From: Luteipulveratus mongoliensis
Lineage (GTDB): Bacteria > Actinomycetota > Actinomycetes > Actinomycetales > Dermatophilaceae
NCBI RefSeq assembly: GCF_001190945.1
Contig: NZ_CP011112.1
Span: 3,286,001-3,350,000 of the forward strand
Length of the DNA stretch: 64,000 bases
Direction: 5' to 3'
A program made the translations under genes and the position numbers. How positions within the stretch are numbered: the first letter of the stretch is position 1; each line of letters starts with the position of its first letter. The notes under the pieces are model-generated. The model was not told the DNA's origin and did not search any database. It worked only from the letters and a program-made list of their open reading frames with translations. Of the stretch, positions 8,024 through 16,237 are shown piece by piece.

Positions 8024-8665
8024 TCAGTCGGTGACGGTGGTCCCCGAGTCCCCGGCAAGGGTCCGGTAGACCGTCTTGCGAGTCTCGACCAGCAGGCTGC
8101 GAACCGCAGCGATCTGCTGCTCGTCGCCTCCGATCGCGACCTGCTGCACAGCCGCGCCGAGCTGGCCGACCTCGCGCTGCAGGTCGACGAACGCCTGGTG
8201 CGGGCTGGTGACCTTGTCCCACGGCTCATCGAGCTCGTCGGCGTGCGCCTCGACGTACGCCTTGCCCTCGTCGGTGAGAGCGAAGACCTTGCGGCTGCCC
8301 GAGTCGGAGTCCTCCGGCTGGATCAGACCCTCGTCCTCGAGGAGGCCGAGTGCCGGGTAGACCGAGCCGGGGCCCGGACGCCAGAGCCCGTCGGTGCGCT
8401 CGGCGACCGACTTGATGACCTGGTAACCGTTCATCGGCTGCTCGACGAGCAGCGCGAGGATGACATTGCGGACGTCCCCGCGGCGGCCACGGCCAGGGCC
8501 TCGACCCGGGCCGAAAGGGCCGCGACCGAGGTCGCCCCACTGCTCGCGGCGGCCACGGCCCCGGTGAGGGCCGCCTCCGCGATGACCCCCGCCGCGACCC
8601 GGACGTCCACGTCCGTGCTGCTCGCGAGGTGACTGGAAGGTGCTGTCATGTGAGTTGCGGTGCAT
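8024..8665 (-). CDS. PadR family transcriptional regulator with Gly/Arg/His-rich N-terminus
   Basis: A 213-residue regulator. Residues 1-65 are a low-complexity Gly/Arg/His-rich tail, possibly binding metal or nucleic acid nonspecifically. The PadR winged helix follows: VRNVILALLVEQPMNGYQVI, then GPGSVYPALGLLEDEGLI and a wing GSRKVFALTDEGKAYVEAH. A C-terminal dimerisation helix region ends at residue 213. The ATG at 8665 has GGAGAT at good spacing; an upstream in-frame ATG at 8707 lacks one. The promoter contains a perfect palindrome, so autorepression is likely. No transporter lies next to it, and its target and ligand are unknown. Confidence 0.85.
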   Translation of the reverse strand: MHRNSHDSTFQSPREQHGRGRPGRGGGHRGGGPHRGRGRREQWGDLGRGPFGPGRGPGRGRRGDVRNVILALLVEQPMNGYQVIKSVAERTDGLWRPGPGSVYPALGLLEDEGLIQPEDSDSGSRKVFALTDEGKAYVEAHADELDEPWDKVTSPHQAFVDLQREVGQLGAAVQQVAIGGDEQQIAAVRSLLVETRKTVYRTLAGDSGTTVTD

Positions 8666-8769
8666 GGTTGATCTCCGTTTCGTGGAGCGGGTGATCGTCT
8701 GCGGCACTCCCCCTGCCGGCGGTCGACCCGCGCTGTGTCGTGAGGCCCGTTGCCTCGAACGACCATCGA

Positions 8770-8822
8770 CGGTATGTCGTCGATATACCGATACTATGCG
8801 CTCATCGATATATCGATGTCAA
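8770..8822 (-). promoter_or_regulatory. padR promoter with operator palindromes
   Basis: On the minus strand TTGACA (8817-8822) and CATAGT (8793-8798) are 18 bases apart. The spacer contains CATCGATATATCGATG (8803-8818), a perfect 16-bp palindrome. A second inverted repeat, CGGTAT-N9-ATACCG, lies at 8770-8790 just downstream of the -10 box. ATAT-centred palindromes are typical PadR sites. The -35 hexamer also overlaps the last bases of the VOC gene. Confidence 0.7.
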
Positions 8823-9256
8823 CCCTGCGACTCGCGCAGCCATCGGCGCGAGGCCTCCACCAGGCCGTCTCCGAGCGGCGACGGGTTGTGCGCGATCTCC
8901 CAGCGGAAGCCGTCCGGGTCGACGAAGTAGCCGGTGTAGCCACCCCACTCGCGTCGCTCGCCGGCATGCACGGTGGCGCCCGCAGCGCGCGCGTCGGCGA
9001 GGACCGTGTCGACCTCGTCCGGCCCAGAAACGTTGTGCGCCAACGTGATTGGCGCTAGTCCAGAAGATGGCTCACCGACCTCGGCGACAAAGCTCTTGCG
9101 ATCCCACAGGGCCAGAACGACACCCTGGGCGATGGGGAGAAAGAGCACGTCGTGCTCCTCGGCGACTGCCGACCAGCCGAGCCCTTCGATATAGAACCGA
9201 CGAGCTGCTACGAGGTCTGCCACGGCCAACGTGATGAAGTTCACTCGTTGTTCCAT
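8819..9256 (-). CDS. VOC (glyoxalase/bleomycin resistance) superfamily protein
   Basis: A 145-residue protein with the paired beta-alpha-beta-beta-beta units of the vicinal oxygen chelate fold. The first unit opens with VNFITLAVADLVAARRFYIEGLGW and the second ends with WGGYTGYFVDPDGFRWEIAHNP, whose DPDG and E residues are typical of the family. The function could be isomerase, dioxygenase or drug binding; no substrate can be read. The ATG at 9256 was chosen because TACGGT lies six bases upstream, giving a leaderless message. Its stop codon lies at the padR promoter, so readthrough could reach padR. Confidence 0.8.
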   Translation of the reverse strand: MEQRVNFITLAVADLVAARRFYIEGLGWSAVAEEHDVLFLPIAQGVVLALWDRKSFVAEVGEPSSGLAPITLAHNVSGPDEVDTVLADARAAGATVHAGERREWGGYTGYFVDPDGFRWEIAHNPSPLGDGLVEASRRWLRESQG

Positions 9257-9262
9257 CGTCCG

Positions 9263-9268
9263 ACCGTA
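9263..9268 (-). promoter_or_regulatory. -10 box of leaderless VOC gene
   Basis: TACGGT on the minus strand ends six bases before the ATG at 9256, with no Shine-Dalgarno between. Confidence 0.5.
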
Positions 9269-9349
9269 CGACTGTCCAGCGACACCCGTCAGGGCCCGCA
9301 CCACGGGCGTCTTGCCAACCGTGCAGGCCCGCCAGACGTCTCAAGAGGC

Positions 9350-10807
9350 ATGAGCACGATCACGCGCAGAGCGCTTCTGGGGGGATCAGTCGGGGTTGGC
9401 GCAGTCACCGCCCTGGCGACACGTTCGTCGTACGCCGCACCAGGCGTACGGCTCACAGCAGCACCGACCACGGCGGACTGGACCGCCTTCGCACGCACGC
9501 TGAACGGGTCGGTGTTCTTGCCGGGCTCGTCGCAGTACGCCTCGACCAAGCTGTTGTTCAGCACCCGCTACGACGGGTCCACGCCGGCCGCCGTCGTGCA
9601 GGTCGCCAGCCAGGGGGACATCCAGAAGTCGATGGCCTTCGCGACGAGGTACGGCCTGAAAGTTGCCGCCCGTAGCGGCGGCCACTCCTACATCGGTGCG
9701 TCGGCGGCCAACGGGACGATGGTGCTCGACACCCGTCACTACGCCTGGGTGACCTACAACGCGAGCAACCAGACAGCACAGGTCTTTTCGGGCGCCGGTC
9801 TCTACACGGTCCACAACACACTCGCCGCACACGGACGTACGATCCCGACCGGCACCTGCCCGACGGTGGGGGCCGCCGGACTGACGATGGGTGGCGGCCT
9901 CGGCGTCGAGTCGCGGCAGTGGGGCCTGACCGCTGATCGGCTCACCAGCGTCAACCTGGTGCTCGCGGACGGCCGGTCGGTCACGGCGTCGGCGACCCAG
10001 AACTCCGACCTGTTCTGGGCCATGCGAGGTGGCGGCGGCGGCAACATCGCCTTCCTGACCGCGATGACGTTCAACACGCACGCGACGTCCTCCAAGGGGA
10101 TCTTCTCGCTGACCTTCCCCTCCAGCGCCGCGTCGCAAGTCCTGACCCGCTGGAACACCTGGAACCGCGCCACCTACTACTCGCGCTGGTCCAACGTGCA
10201 CGTGGATGCGCTCGGCAACGGAAACATCGCGGTGCGCATCCTCGGCGTCGTCAACGCCGGCGCCGAGCACACGGCTGCCGACAGCCTCATCAGCGCGATC
10301 GGCGTCCGACCGACGGCGAGCAGCTATCGCCAGCTCGGCTACATGGATGCGGTGCGCTACGTCGGTGGCGGTTCGACGTCCTCCCGCCAGGGCTTCGCTG
10401 GCGGCTCCGATGTGATCTGGACGCTGTCGAGCACGGTCGCCAATCTGATCCTCGGTGCAGTGTCCGCACGTTCTCGTGCCGGCCGCACGGGCTCGGCGCT
10501 GATCGATCCGCTGGACGGCGCGGTCAACCAACCGGCAGCAACCGCAACGGCATTCCCGTGGCGGGACCACACGGCGTCTGTCCAGTGGTACGTCGGCGTC
10601 ACCTCGTCCAGTGCGTACACGTCCGCCTACTCCTGGATCAACCAGGCGCACACGATGATGGCCCCGCAGTCCGCGGGTGCCTACGTCAACTACCTCGAGA
10701 CCGGGCAGGCCGCCTCCCGCTACTACGGGGTCAACCTGGCGCGGATGGCTCAGCTGCGCCAGACGTACGACCCGAACCGACGGTTGTACTCCGGTGTGAC
10801 CATCTGA
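9350..10807 (+). CDS. Tat-exported FAD-linked oxidase (berberine bridge enzyme type)
   Basis: A 485-residue extracellular flavoprotein. A twin-arginine signal (TRRALLGG, then a hydrophobic stretch to about residue 33) directs folded export, consistent with tatA/tatC in this window. The FAD domain carries RSGGHSYIG with His112 and GTCPTVGAAG with Cys170, the two residues that bind FAD covalently in bicovalent oxidases; GGGLG follows. The C-terminal YDPNRRLYSGVTI matches the berberine-bridge (BBE) tail. Such enzymes oxidise sugars, alkaloid-like or polyketide alcohols with O2; the substrate here is unknown. The ATG at 9350 follows AAGAGG and places the Arg pair correctly. No biosynthetic cluster surrounds it. 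Confidence 0.88.
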   Translation: MSTITRRALLGGSVGVGAVTALATRSSYAAPGVRLTAAPTTADWTAFARTLNGSVFLPGSSQYASTKLLFSTRYDGSTPAAVVQVASQGDIQKSMAFATRYGLKVAARSGGHSYIGASAANGTMVLDTRHYAWVTYNASNQTAQVFSGAGLYTVHNTLAAHGRTIPTGTCPTVGAAGLTMGGGLGVESRQWGLTADRLTSVNLVLADGRSVTASATQNSDLFWAMRGGGGGNIAFLTAMTFNTHATSSKGIFSLTFPSSAASQVLTRWNTWNRATYYSRWSNVHVDALGNGNIAVRILGVVNAGAEHTAADSLISAIGVRPTASSYRQLGYMDAVRYVGGGSTSSRQGFAGGSDVIWTLSSTVANLILGAVSARSRAGRTGSALIDPLDGAVNQPAATATAFPWRDHTASVQWYVGVTSSSAYTSAYSWINQAHTMMAPQSAGAYVNYLETGQAASRYYGVNLARMAQLRQTYDPNRRLYSGVTI

Positions 10808-10842
10808 CCGAACCGCGTCTCCACCTGTGCCAGAGTTCGTCC

Positions 10843-12234
10843 GTGACCGAGGCCGAGCTGGCGTACGCCCAGACCCTGACCCCGTCCGAGCAGGACCATC
10901 TCCAACGCCGTTGGTACTGGTACGACTGGGCGAACTCCGCATATGCCACCACCATCGCGGCGGTGCTGATCTCGCCGTACCTGACCGCGGTGGCCAAGGA
11001 GTCGGCGTGCCCAGGGATCGAGGACGGGCAGACCTGCCACACCAACCTCAATGTGCTCGGCGTGGGGATCGCGCCCGGGTCGCTGGCGCCGTTCACCATC
11101 ACGGTGTCGACGCTGATCTCGGCCGTGGTGCTCATCTTCATCGGAGCGGTGGCCGACCGGTCGGAGCACCCGACGCGGCTGCTCGGGATCTTCTCCTGGG
11201 CGGGTGCCCTGACCGCCTGCATGATGTTCTTCATCAGCGGGACCAACTGGCAGCTCGGTGTCGTCCTGATCATCCTGGCCAACGTCTTCTTCGGCGCGTC
11301 GATGATCGTCTACGACGCGCTCCTGATCCGGATTGCGCCGCCCGACGACCGCGACCGCGTCTCGTCCCGCGGCTGGGCGTTCGGCTACCTGGGCGGTGGC
11401 ATCCTGCTGGCGCTCAACCTGGTGCTGCTGAGCCTGCACGACACGTTGGGCATCTCGGAGGGCATGTCGGTCCGGATCAGTCTGCTGAGCGCCGGGTTGT
11501 GGTGGGCCGGCTTCGCGATCATTCCGGTCCTCGGGCTGGCCTCCCTGCGCGGCACCGTCGCGACACCCGTCGAGCGGTCCGCCGGCGTGGTGCGTGGCAG
11601 CATCACCCAGCTGGCTACGACATTCCGCGAGCTGAAGCACTATCCGCAGACGTTGAGCTTCTTGCTGGCGTACCTGTTCTTCAACGATGGCATCCAGACG
11701 GTTATCGGCAGCGCCAGTCTTTATGGCAAGGAACAGCTGAAGTTCTCCGACAGCCAGCTGGTGCAGACCATTCTGCTGGTCCAGTTCGTGGCGTTCGGTG
11801 GCGCGCTGCTCTTCGGCCGGCTGGCCAGGGAGCACGGCGCCAAGAAGCTCATCCTGTGGGGACTCGGCCTGTGGGTCCTCGTCGTCCTGGCGGCGTTCTT
11901 CCTGCCGGAGCGAGCCTTCATGCTGTGGCTCGCCCTCGGCCTGGCGATCGGCATCGTGCTCGGCGGCACGCAGGCTCTGTCGCGCTCGCTCTACAGCCAG
12001 CTCATCCCCCGCGGTCGCGAGTCGGAGTTCTTCAGCCTTTACCAGGCCATGGAGCGCGGTACGAGCTGGTTCGGAACATTGCTGTTCGGTCTCGTCTACC
12101 AGTTCGCGCACTCTTATCGACTGTCGATCGTTGCCCTCATGGTGTTCTTCGTACTCGGCGGATATCTGCTGTCCAAGTGCGACATCCGTGAGGGAATTCG
12201 GGCCGCAGGCAACCAGGTCCCGCGCGTCGTCTGA
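10843..12234 (+). CDS. MFS transporter, UMF1/Atg22-like family
   Basis: A 463-residue major facilitator protein with about 12 hydrophobic segments. The N-terminal WYWYDWANSAYATTI motif is the hallmark of the UMF1/Atg22-like family, whose eukaryotic members export amino acids from vacuoles. Other family signs are YDALLIRIAPPDDRDRVSSRGWAFGYLGGG in the fourth/fifth helix region and the late GGTQALSRSLYSQLIP segment. The GTG at 10843 was chosen since it starts just ahead of the conserved region; a long upstream extension overlaps the flavoprotein gene in another frame and is not credible. The substrate is unknown. A hairpin follows the stop. Confidence 0.85.
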   Translation: MTEAELAYAQTLTPSEQDHLQRRWYWYDWANSAYATTIAAVLISPYLTAVAKESACPGIEDGQTCHTNLNVLGVGIAPGSLAPFTITVSTLISAVVLIFIGAVADRSEHPTRLLGIFSWAGALTACMMFFISGTNWQLGVVLIILANVFFGASMIVYDALLIRIAPPDDRDRVSSRGWAFGYLGGGILLALNLVLLSLHDTLGISEGMSVRISLLSAGLWWAGFAIIPVLGLASLRGTVATPVERSAGVVRGSITQLATTFRELKHYPQTLSFLLAYLFFNDGIQTVIGSASLYGKEQLKFSDSQLVQTILLVQFVAFGGALLFGRLAREHGAKKLILWGLGLWVLVVLAAFFLPERAFMLWLALGLAIGIVLGGTQALSRSLYSQLIPRGRESEFFSLYQAMERGTSWFGTLLFGLVYQFAHSYRLSIVALMVFFVLGGYLLSKCDIREGIRAAGNQVPRVV

Positions 12235-12248
12235 TCAGGTCAAGCACG

Positions 12249-12272
12249 CCGGTGTGAAACCTGTCACACTGG
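12249..12272 (+). terminator. Hairpin after UMF1-type transporter
   Basis: CCGGTGTGA pairs with TCACACTGG across a six-base loop (nine pairs, one G-T), 15 bases after the stop codon. Confidence 0.45.
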
Positions 12273-12366
12273 CCAACCTGGGGGCGTCGTAAGGCGTCTA
12301 TCACACCGACGGGTCGGGGAGGCTCGTTCCGCAGGTGTCGTTGCGGACAACTTTTGTCTGGTTTGT

Positions 12367-12392
12367 GGAACATCAACCGGAACTTGTCCGTT
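12367..12392 (+). promoter_or_regulatory. SigR/SigH-type promoter of rbpA
   Basis: GGAAC (12367-12371) and GTT (12390-12392) are separated by exactly 18 bases, matching the thiol-oxidative-stress ECF sigma (SigR of Streptomyces, SigH of mycobacteria) promoter GGAAT/C-N18-GTT. rbpA is a known SigR-family target in Streptomyces. The start codon is 66 bases downstream. Confidence 0.7.
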
Positions 12393-12457
12393 GCACCGCT
12401 TAGACCGCCGCAGCACAGGCAGTGCTCGCGGCACGGCAGACGTAGGGAGAGATGACC

Positions 12458-12817
12458 ATGGCAGAGCGTTCACTTCGAGGGACGAACCTCAGCACGCTGT
12501 CGCTGGAGTCCGACGATGGTGTTGCGTTCAGCGAGCGTCAGATCGTCCGCTACTCCTGCTCGGAAGGCCACATCAGCGAGCTGCCGTTCTCGGTCGAGGC
12601 CGATGTACCGTCCCTCTGGGAGTGCCGGTGCGGCCTGGAGGCCAAGCTGATCGATGGGCCTGAGCCGGAGCGCAAGCCCACCAAGCCGCAGCGTACCCAC
12701 TGGGACATGCTGCTGGAGCGTCGCTCCATCCCCGAGCTCGAAGAGCTCCTCGAGGAGCGCCTCGCTCTCCTCCGCGCCTCGCGTGGCGAGAAGCCGCGCC
12801 GCAAGCGCACCGCCTGA
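12458..12817 (+). CDS. rbpA: RNA polymerase-binding protein RbpA
   Basis: A 119-residue actinobacterial transcription factor that binds RNA polymerase and the principal sigma factor and stabilises the open complex. The N-terminal tail (LRGTNLSTLSLE) and the core domain with YSCSEGHISELPFS and WECRCGLEAKLID are recognisable; the basic linker and the sigma-interacting C-terminal helices follow, including RTHWDMLLERRSIPELEELL. Four core cysteines or histidines are visible (SCSEGH, ECRCG). The ATG at 12458 was chosen over the one at 12452 because AGGGAG is correctly spaced only for the former. It is expressed from an oxidative-stress-type promoter and followed by a strong terminator. Synteny with ppm1 and fxsA matches mycobacteria. 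Confidence 0.95.
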   Translation: MAERSLRGTNLSTLSLESDDGVAFSERQIVRYSCSEGHISELPFSVEADVPSLWECRCGLEAKLIDGPEPERKPTKPQRTHWDMLLERRSIPELEELLEERLALLRASRGEKPRRKRTA

Positions 12818-12825
12818 CACTGACG

Positions 12826-12863
12826 ACGAAGCCCCGCCGACCTCATGGTCTGCGGGGCTTCGT
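12826..12863. terminator. Bidirectional terminator between rbpA and fxsA
   Basis: ACGAAGCCCCGC and GCGGGGCTTCGT form a perfect 12-bp stem around a 14-base loop, between two convergent genes. It can serve both directions. Confidence 0.75.
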
Positions 12864-12885
12864 GCTGTCCGGTACGCCGGGTGGC

Positions 12886-13458
12886 TCAGTCCTCGTCCAC
12901 GATCCGGCCCTCGATGACTCGGGGCTCGGACGGATCCGATGGCGCCGGACCAGGGCTGCGCGTCGGCGGCGTCTGATCGTCCTGGACCACCTGTCCCGGG
13001 ACGACCCCGCCACCGAAGGAGCGGCCGGCACCGCCATAGACGCGGACGCCGGCTGCCTGCCAGACACCGCGGGCCGCGAGGAACGATGCGAGACGGCGCA
13101 CGGGTCGGTGGCTGGCGGGAATGAGCAGGACGAGTCCGATGACAGCGGTGACGAAGCCCGGCACCAGGAGCAGGACTCCACCGATCACGTTGATGACCGC
13201 GTCCGAGGCGCTGCGCTCCGGAGCCTTGCCGGTTCGTCCCAGGTCGCGCATCTCGCGCCACGAGCGGCGGCCGGTCCGAGAGATCACGATCAGGCCGATG
13301 AACGACAGCACGAGCAGCGCCGGCAAGGTCCACCAGCCGATGGCGCGCGCGACGAGGATCAGCACGAGCACTTCGAGCAGGAGGACCAGCAGGGGCGCCG
13401 CGCGCAACAACCTGCCAAGCCCCGAACGGCGCCGCGGCCCTGAGGCGCTGTTGGCCAT
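12886..13458 (-). CDS. fxsA: FxsA family membrane protein
   Basis: A 190-residue membrane protein of the FxsA family, named for suppressing F-exclusion of phage T7 in E. coli when overexpressed; its cellular role is unknown. Hydrophobic segments lie at about 17-37 and 42-60, and a pair around the conserved INVIGGVLLLVPGFVTAVIGLVLLIPASR-like region (residues about 90-120), the family hallmark. The C-terminal 60 residues are charged, Pro-rich and end in EGRIVDED, predicted cytoplasmic. Two ATGs are adjacent; the second at 13458 has GAGGAG at better spacing. The gene lies between rbpA and ppm1 as in other actinobacteria. Confidence 0.88.
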   Translation of the reverse strand: MANSASGPRRRSGLGRLLRAAPLLVLLLEVLVLILVARAIGWWTLPALLVLSFIGLIVISRTGRRSWREMRDLGRTGKAPERSASDAVINVIGGVLLLVPGFVTAVIGLVLLIPASHRPVRRLASFLAARGVWQAAGVRVYGGAGRSFGGGVVPGQVVQDDQTPPTRSPGPAPSDPSEPRVIEGRIVDED

Positions 13459-13517
13459 CATCGACTCCTCACACCCCGCGTCCGCCGGACCTCGTGGCCC
13501 GGCTCGGACGTACAGGT

Positions 13518-13539
13518 CCACCGTATGTCAGCACGGTGG
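13518..13539 (-). terminator. Small hairpin after ppm1
   Basis: CCACCGT and ACGGTGG form a 7-bp stem with an 8-base loop, about 27 bases after the ppm1 stop. Weak terminator candidate. Confidence 0.35.
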
Positions 13540-13566
13540 AGGGCCCACTGGAGACCCGGCCACTCG

Positions 13567-14364
13567 TCAGCGGCGTCGGGTCAGCGAACGCAGCTGGTGC
13601 CAGCGGTACTCCGCGCCCCAACCCGTGATGCGGGTGAGTGACTCGCGGACGACGTTCTGGTCCATCTTGGAGTCACCGATCTCGCGCTCCACGAACCTGA
13701 TCGGCACCTCGACGACCGTGAGGCCGGCGCGAGTGGTGCGCCAGGTCAGGTCGGTCTGGAAGCAGTAACCGGCCGAAGCCACCTCGTCCAGACCGATCTC
13801 TCGCAGGGCCGATGAACGGTAGACGCGGTAGCCCGCTGTCGCGTCCTTCACAGGCATACCCAGGAGCACCCGGATGTAGAGGTTGCCGCCGCGGCTGAGG
13901 GCCTCGCGATGCCATGGCCAGTTGACGACCGAGCCACCGGGGACCCAGCGCGAGCCGATCACCAGGTCGGCATCAGCTGCCGCCTCGAGCATGGCGGGCA
14001 ACGACTCGGGAGGGTGCGAGCCGTCGGCATCCATCTCGACGAGGGCGTCGTAACCCTGCGCGAGACCTTCGGCGAAGCCCGCGAGGTAGGCGGCGCCGAG
14101 GCCCTCCTTGCCGGCCCGGTGCATGACCTTGATCTGAGGATCGTCACCGGCCAGCTCATCGGCGACTTTGCCCGTGCCGTCGGGCGAGCCGTCGTCGAGG
14201 ACCAGGACATCCGCCTGTGGCACGGCAGCCCGCACCCGTCGCACGATGATCGGGAGGTTCTCACGCTCGTTGTAGGTCGGGATGAGGACGAGGACCCGGG
14301 ACAGCGGTGATCTGTCGGGGGCGGACGCAGCGGAAGTCTCGGAGCGTCCCTCAGAGGCGGTCAT
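13567..14364 (-). CDS. ppm1: Polyprenol monophosphomannose synthase Ppm1
   Basis: A 265-residue GT2 glycosyltransferase making polyprenyl-phosphate mannose from GDP-mannose, the donor for periplasmic mannosylation of lipoglycans and proteins. It shows [14 protein letters not shown], the nucleotide-binding [10 protein letters not shown], the metal DxD region in [13 protein letters not shown], and [10 protein letters not shown] with YCFQTDL late in the domain. No membrane anchor is fused, so membrane contact probably comes through Lnt: the gene overlaps the lnt end by 14 bases. In M. tuberculosis the two activities are one fused protein; in corynebacteria they are separate as here. AGAAGG precedes the ATG at 14364, which fixes the start. 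Confidence 0.92.
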   Translation of the reverse strand: MTASEGRSETSAASAPDRSPLSRVLVLIPTYNERENLPIIVRRVRAAVPQADVLVLDDGSPDGTGKVADELAGDDPQIKVMHRAGKEGLGAAYLAGFAEGLAQGYDALVEMDADGSHPPESLPAMLEAAADADLVIGSRWVPGGSVVNWPWHREALSRGGNLYIRVLLGMPVKDATAGYRVYRSSALREIGLDEVASAGYCFQTDLTWRTTRAGLTVVEVPIRFVEREIGDSKMDQNVVRESLTRITGWGAEYRWHQLRSLTRRR

Positions 14365-15934
14365 GCACATCCTTCTCACGATGCGGCTGGAGGTTGGGAT
14401 CCGCCGGCGGTGCCGTAGCGGGTCGAGCCCGCACCTTATCGTCGCGACGGCGGCGCGCGGCTCGAAAGAGCAGCAGCGCGGCCACAGCACACACGATCAG
14501 CTCCGGAGCCTGTCCCCAGCGATCAGCCAGAGTCATCCCCGAGCGGAGCGGGACCTGACCGACGAGAGCCTTGCGAGTGAAGAGCGACGACCGGTCGTGC
14601 ACGACACCGTCGGGGGTGATGAGGCCGCTCACGCCCACCGTCGAGATGTGCACGACCGAACGGCCGTGCTCGATGGCGCGCAGGCGTGAGATCGCCAGCT
14701 GCTGCTCGGACTCCGCCGTACGGCCGAACGTCGCGTTGTTGGTCTGGACGGCCAGCAGCTGGGCGCCTCGTTGGACAGGCTCGCGAGTCAGACCGTCGTA
14801 GGCCACCTCGAAGCAGATGACCGGACCCACCTTGACCGTGCCCTCACGCGTCGGCACCGAGAACAGCCCGACACGGTCGCCCTGCACGAAGTCCTTGGTG
14901 ACCAGGTCGACCTTCTTGCTGAAGATGCGGAAGAAGGATCGGTACGGGATGTACTCGGCGAACGGCACGGGGTGCTGCTTCACGTAGCGGTCGATGACAC
15001 CTCGACCCGGCACGTAGAGCAGGGTGGCGTTGGAGACCTTGGGCGAGGGTTCCTGCAGCACCGCCCCGACCATCGTCGGCGCTCGGATGTCGGCGACCGC
15101 CGCGGTGATCTCACTCGCGGCGTCCGGATTGCGCAACGGGTCGATGTCGGAGGAGTTCTCCGGCCAGATGACGATGTCCGGCTGCGGGGTCCGCCCGGCT
15201 CGTACGTCGGTTGCGAGCTGTCGGGTCAGCCGGACGTGGTTGTCCAGCACCGCCCGTCGCTGGGAGTTGAAGTCGAGCCCGGCCTGCGGGACGTTGCCCT
15301 GGATGCCCGCGACGGTGATCGCCCGACCACCTGTCGCCACCGGCCACACCCAGGCGACCAGAAGGGTCGCTGCGATGGCCAGGAGCTGACGTACGGGCAC
15401 GGGACGCTGCCGGCGGGAGCCGTGCACCCGGGCGACACCGATGGCCAGCCAGCCGCCGATGAGCGCCACCACGAACGTGATGCCGGGTGCTCCGGCCACG
15501 GACGCCAGGTGCATCAGTGTCGAGTCGGCCTGGGAGAAGGCGAGACGGGCCCAGGGGAAACCGCCGAACGGCACACTCCCCCGCAACCACTCCTGGGCGA
15601 CCCACAGGCAGGCCACCGCCCACGGCCGAACCCTGCGGCTCTGGACCACCGCACAGGCCAGACCGAGGAAGGCGACGTAGACCGCCTCGGTGATGCTGAG
15701 TGCCAGCCAGGGCACCGCGCCGACGTAGACACCGCTCCAGTGCAGGGCCGGCGCGAAGCATCCGAGACCGGTGAGCATGCCGAGTCCGAGGCCGGCGCGC
15801 GCGGAGACTCCGACCGTTGCGAGGGCGAGACCGGCCACGCCGACGAACGCCAGCGGCCAGAGGTTGATCGTGGGAAGGGCGAGGAAGAGGCACAGCCCTG
15901 AGGCCACGGCGAGAGCAGTCCGACGCAGCACCAC
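14351..15934 (-). CDS. lnt: Apolipoprotein N-acyltransferase
   Basis: A 527-residue membrane enzyme that adds the third acyl chain to the N-terminal Cys of lipoproteins. The N-terminal half has about seven hydrophobic segments; the periplasmic nitrilase domain follows with catalytic Glu in [10 protein letters not shown], Lys in [16 protein letters not shown] and the nucleophile Cys in [13 protein letters not shown] last transmembrane helix lies near residue 490 before a basic tail. Two tandem GTG starts exist: 15934, and 15931, which lies six bases after a TAACCT box and may be the leaderless start. A second promoter at 16092-16119 would give a long structured leader. Its stop overlaps ppm1. 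Substrates in this window include the FKBP lipoprotein at 29065. Confidence 0.93.
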   Translation of the reverse strand: MVLRRTALAVASGLCLFLALPTINLWPLAFVGVAGLALATVGVSARAGLGLGMLTGLGCFAPALHWSGVYVGAVPWLALSITEAVYVAFLGLACAVVQSRRVRPWAVACLWVAQEWLRGSVPFGGFPWARLAFSQADSTLMHLASVAGAPGITFVVALIGGWLAIGVARVHGSRRQRPVPVRQLLAIAATLLVAWVWPVATGGRAITVAGIQGNVPQAGLDFNSQRRAVLDNHVRLTRQLATDVRAGRTPQPDIVIWPENSSDIDPLRNPDAASEITAAVADIRAPTMVGAVLQEPSPKVSNATLLYVPGRGVIDRYVKQHPVPFAEYIPYRSFFRIFSKKVDLVTKDFVQGDRVGLFSVPTREGTVKVGPVICFEVAYDGLTREPVQRGAQLLAVQTNNATFGRTAESEQQLAISRLRAIEHGRSVVHISTVGVSGLITPDGVVHDRSSLFTRKALVGQVPLRSGMTLADRWGQAPELIVCAVAALLLFRAARRRRDDKVRARPATAPPADPNLQPHREKDVHDRL

Positions 15935-15937
15935 GAC

Positions 15938-15943
15938 AGGTTA
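15938..15943 (-). promoter_or_regulatory. Proximal -10 box for lnt
   Basis: TAACCT on the minus strand ends six bases before the GTG at 15931, which would make that transcript leaderless. Confidence 0.4.
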
Positions 15944-15979
15944 GGCGACGAGGCTGCGGAGGACCGACCTGGGCACACA

Positions 15980-16084
15980 GATGGGCCCACTCGCCGTTGG
16001 GGCCAGTCGTGCTCGGCACGCTGTTGTCTACTGAGCGAGGGGCCCATCCGTAGTCTGGTTGATGACCTCTGGAGAGGTAACCAG
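15980..16084 (-). other. Strongly structured leader or small RNA candidate upstream of lnt
   Basis: Transcribed from the distal promoter, this stretch can form two elements. First, CTGGTT/AACCAG (16055-16060 with 16079-16084) encloses ACCTCT/AGAGGT with a 2-base loop. Second, GATGGGCCC (15980-15988) plus CTCGC (15990-15994) pairs with GCGAG (16035-16039) plus GGGCCCATC (16040-16048), a 14-bp stem with one bulged A, whose loop contains a CGTGC/GCACG hairpin. It does not match any riboswitch class I recognise. The remainder of the 303-base gap (15935-16237) holds the two lnt promoters and a terminator hairpin. Confidence 0.5.
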
Positions 16085-16091
16085 GCAAGCG

Positions 16092-16119
16092 AACATACCC
16101 CCACGATTCCCCGTGTCAA
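16092..16119 (-). promoter_or_regulatory. Distal sigma-70-type promoter for lnt
   Basis: On the minus strand TTGACA (16114-16119) and TATGTT (16092-16097) are 16 bases apart. Transcription would begin about 16085, exactly at the base of the first hairpin of the lnt leader. Confidence 0.55.
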
Positions 16120-16205
16120 CAGTCCACTGACCTGGCCTTTTACGCGTCGTCGCAGGTCAGGCGGGTTGTCGCGAATCCAGTTCTATCGCAATCTTTTTCT
16201 CGGTG

Positions 16206-16231
16206 ACGGCGTGTCGCACAAAACACGCCGT
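16206..16231 (-). terminator. Terminator hairpin after the amidohydrolase gene
   Basis: ACGGCGTGT and ACACGCCGT form a 9-bp stem with an 8-base loop, seven bases past the stop of the amidohydrolase gene. Confidence 0.6.
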
Positions 16232-16237
16232 GCCGTC

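Noticed and set aside
9152-9349. N-terminal extension of the flavoprotein to 9152
   Set aside because: It would overlap the VOC gene start and displace the twin-arginine signal from the N-terminus.
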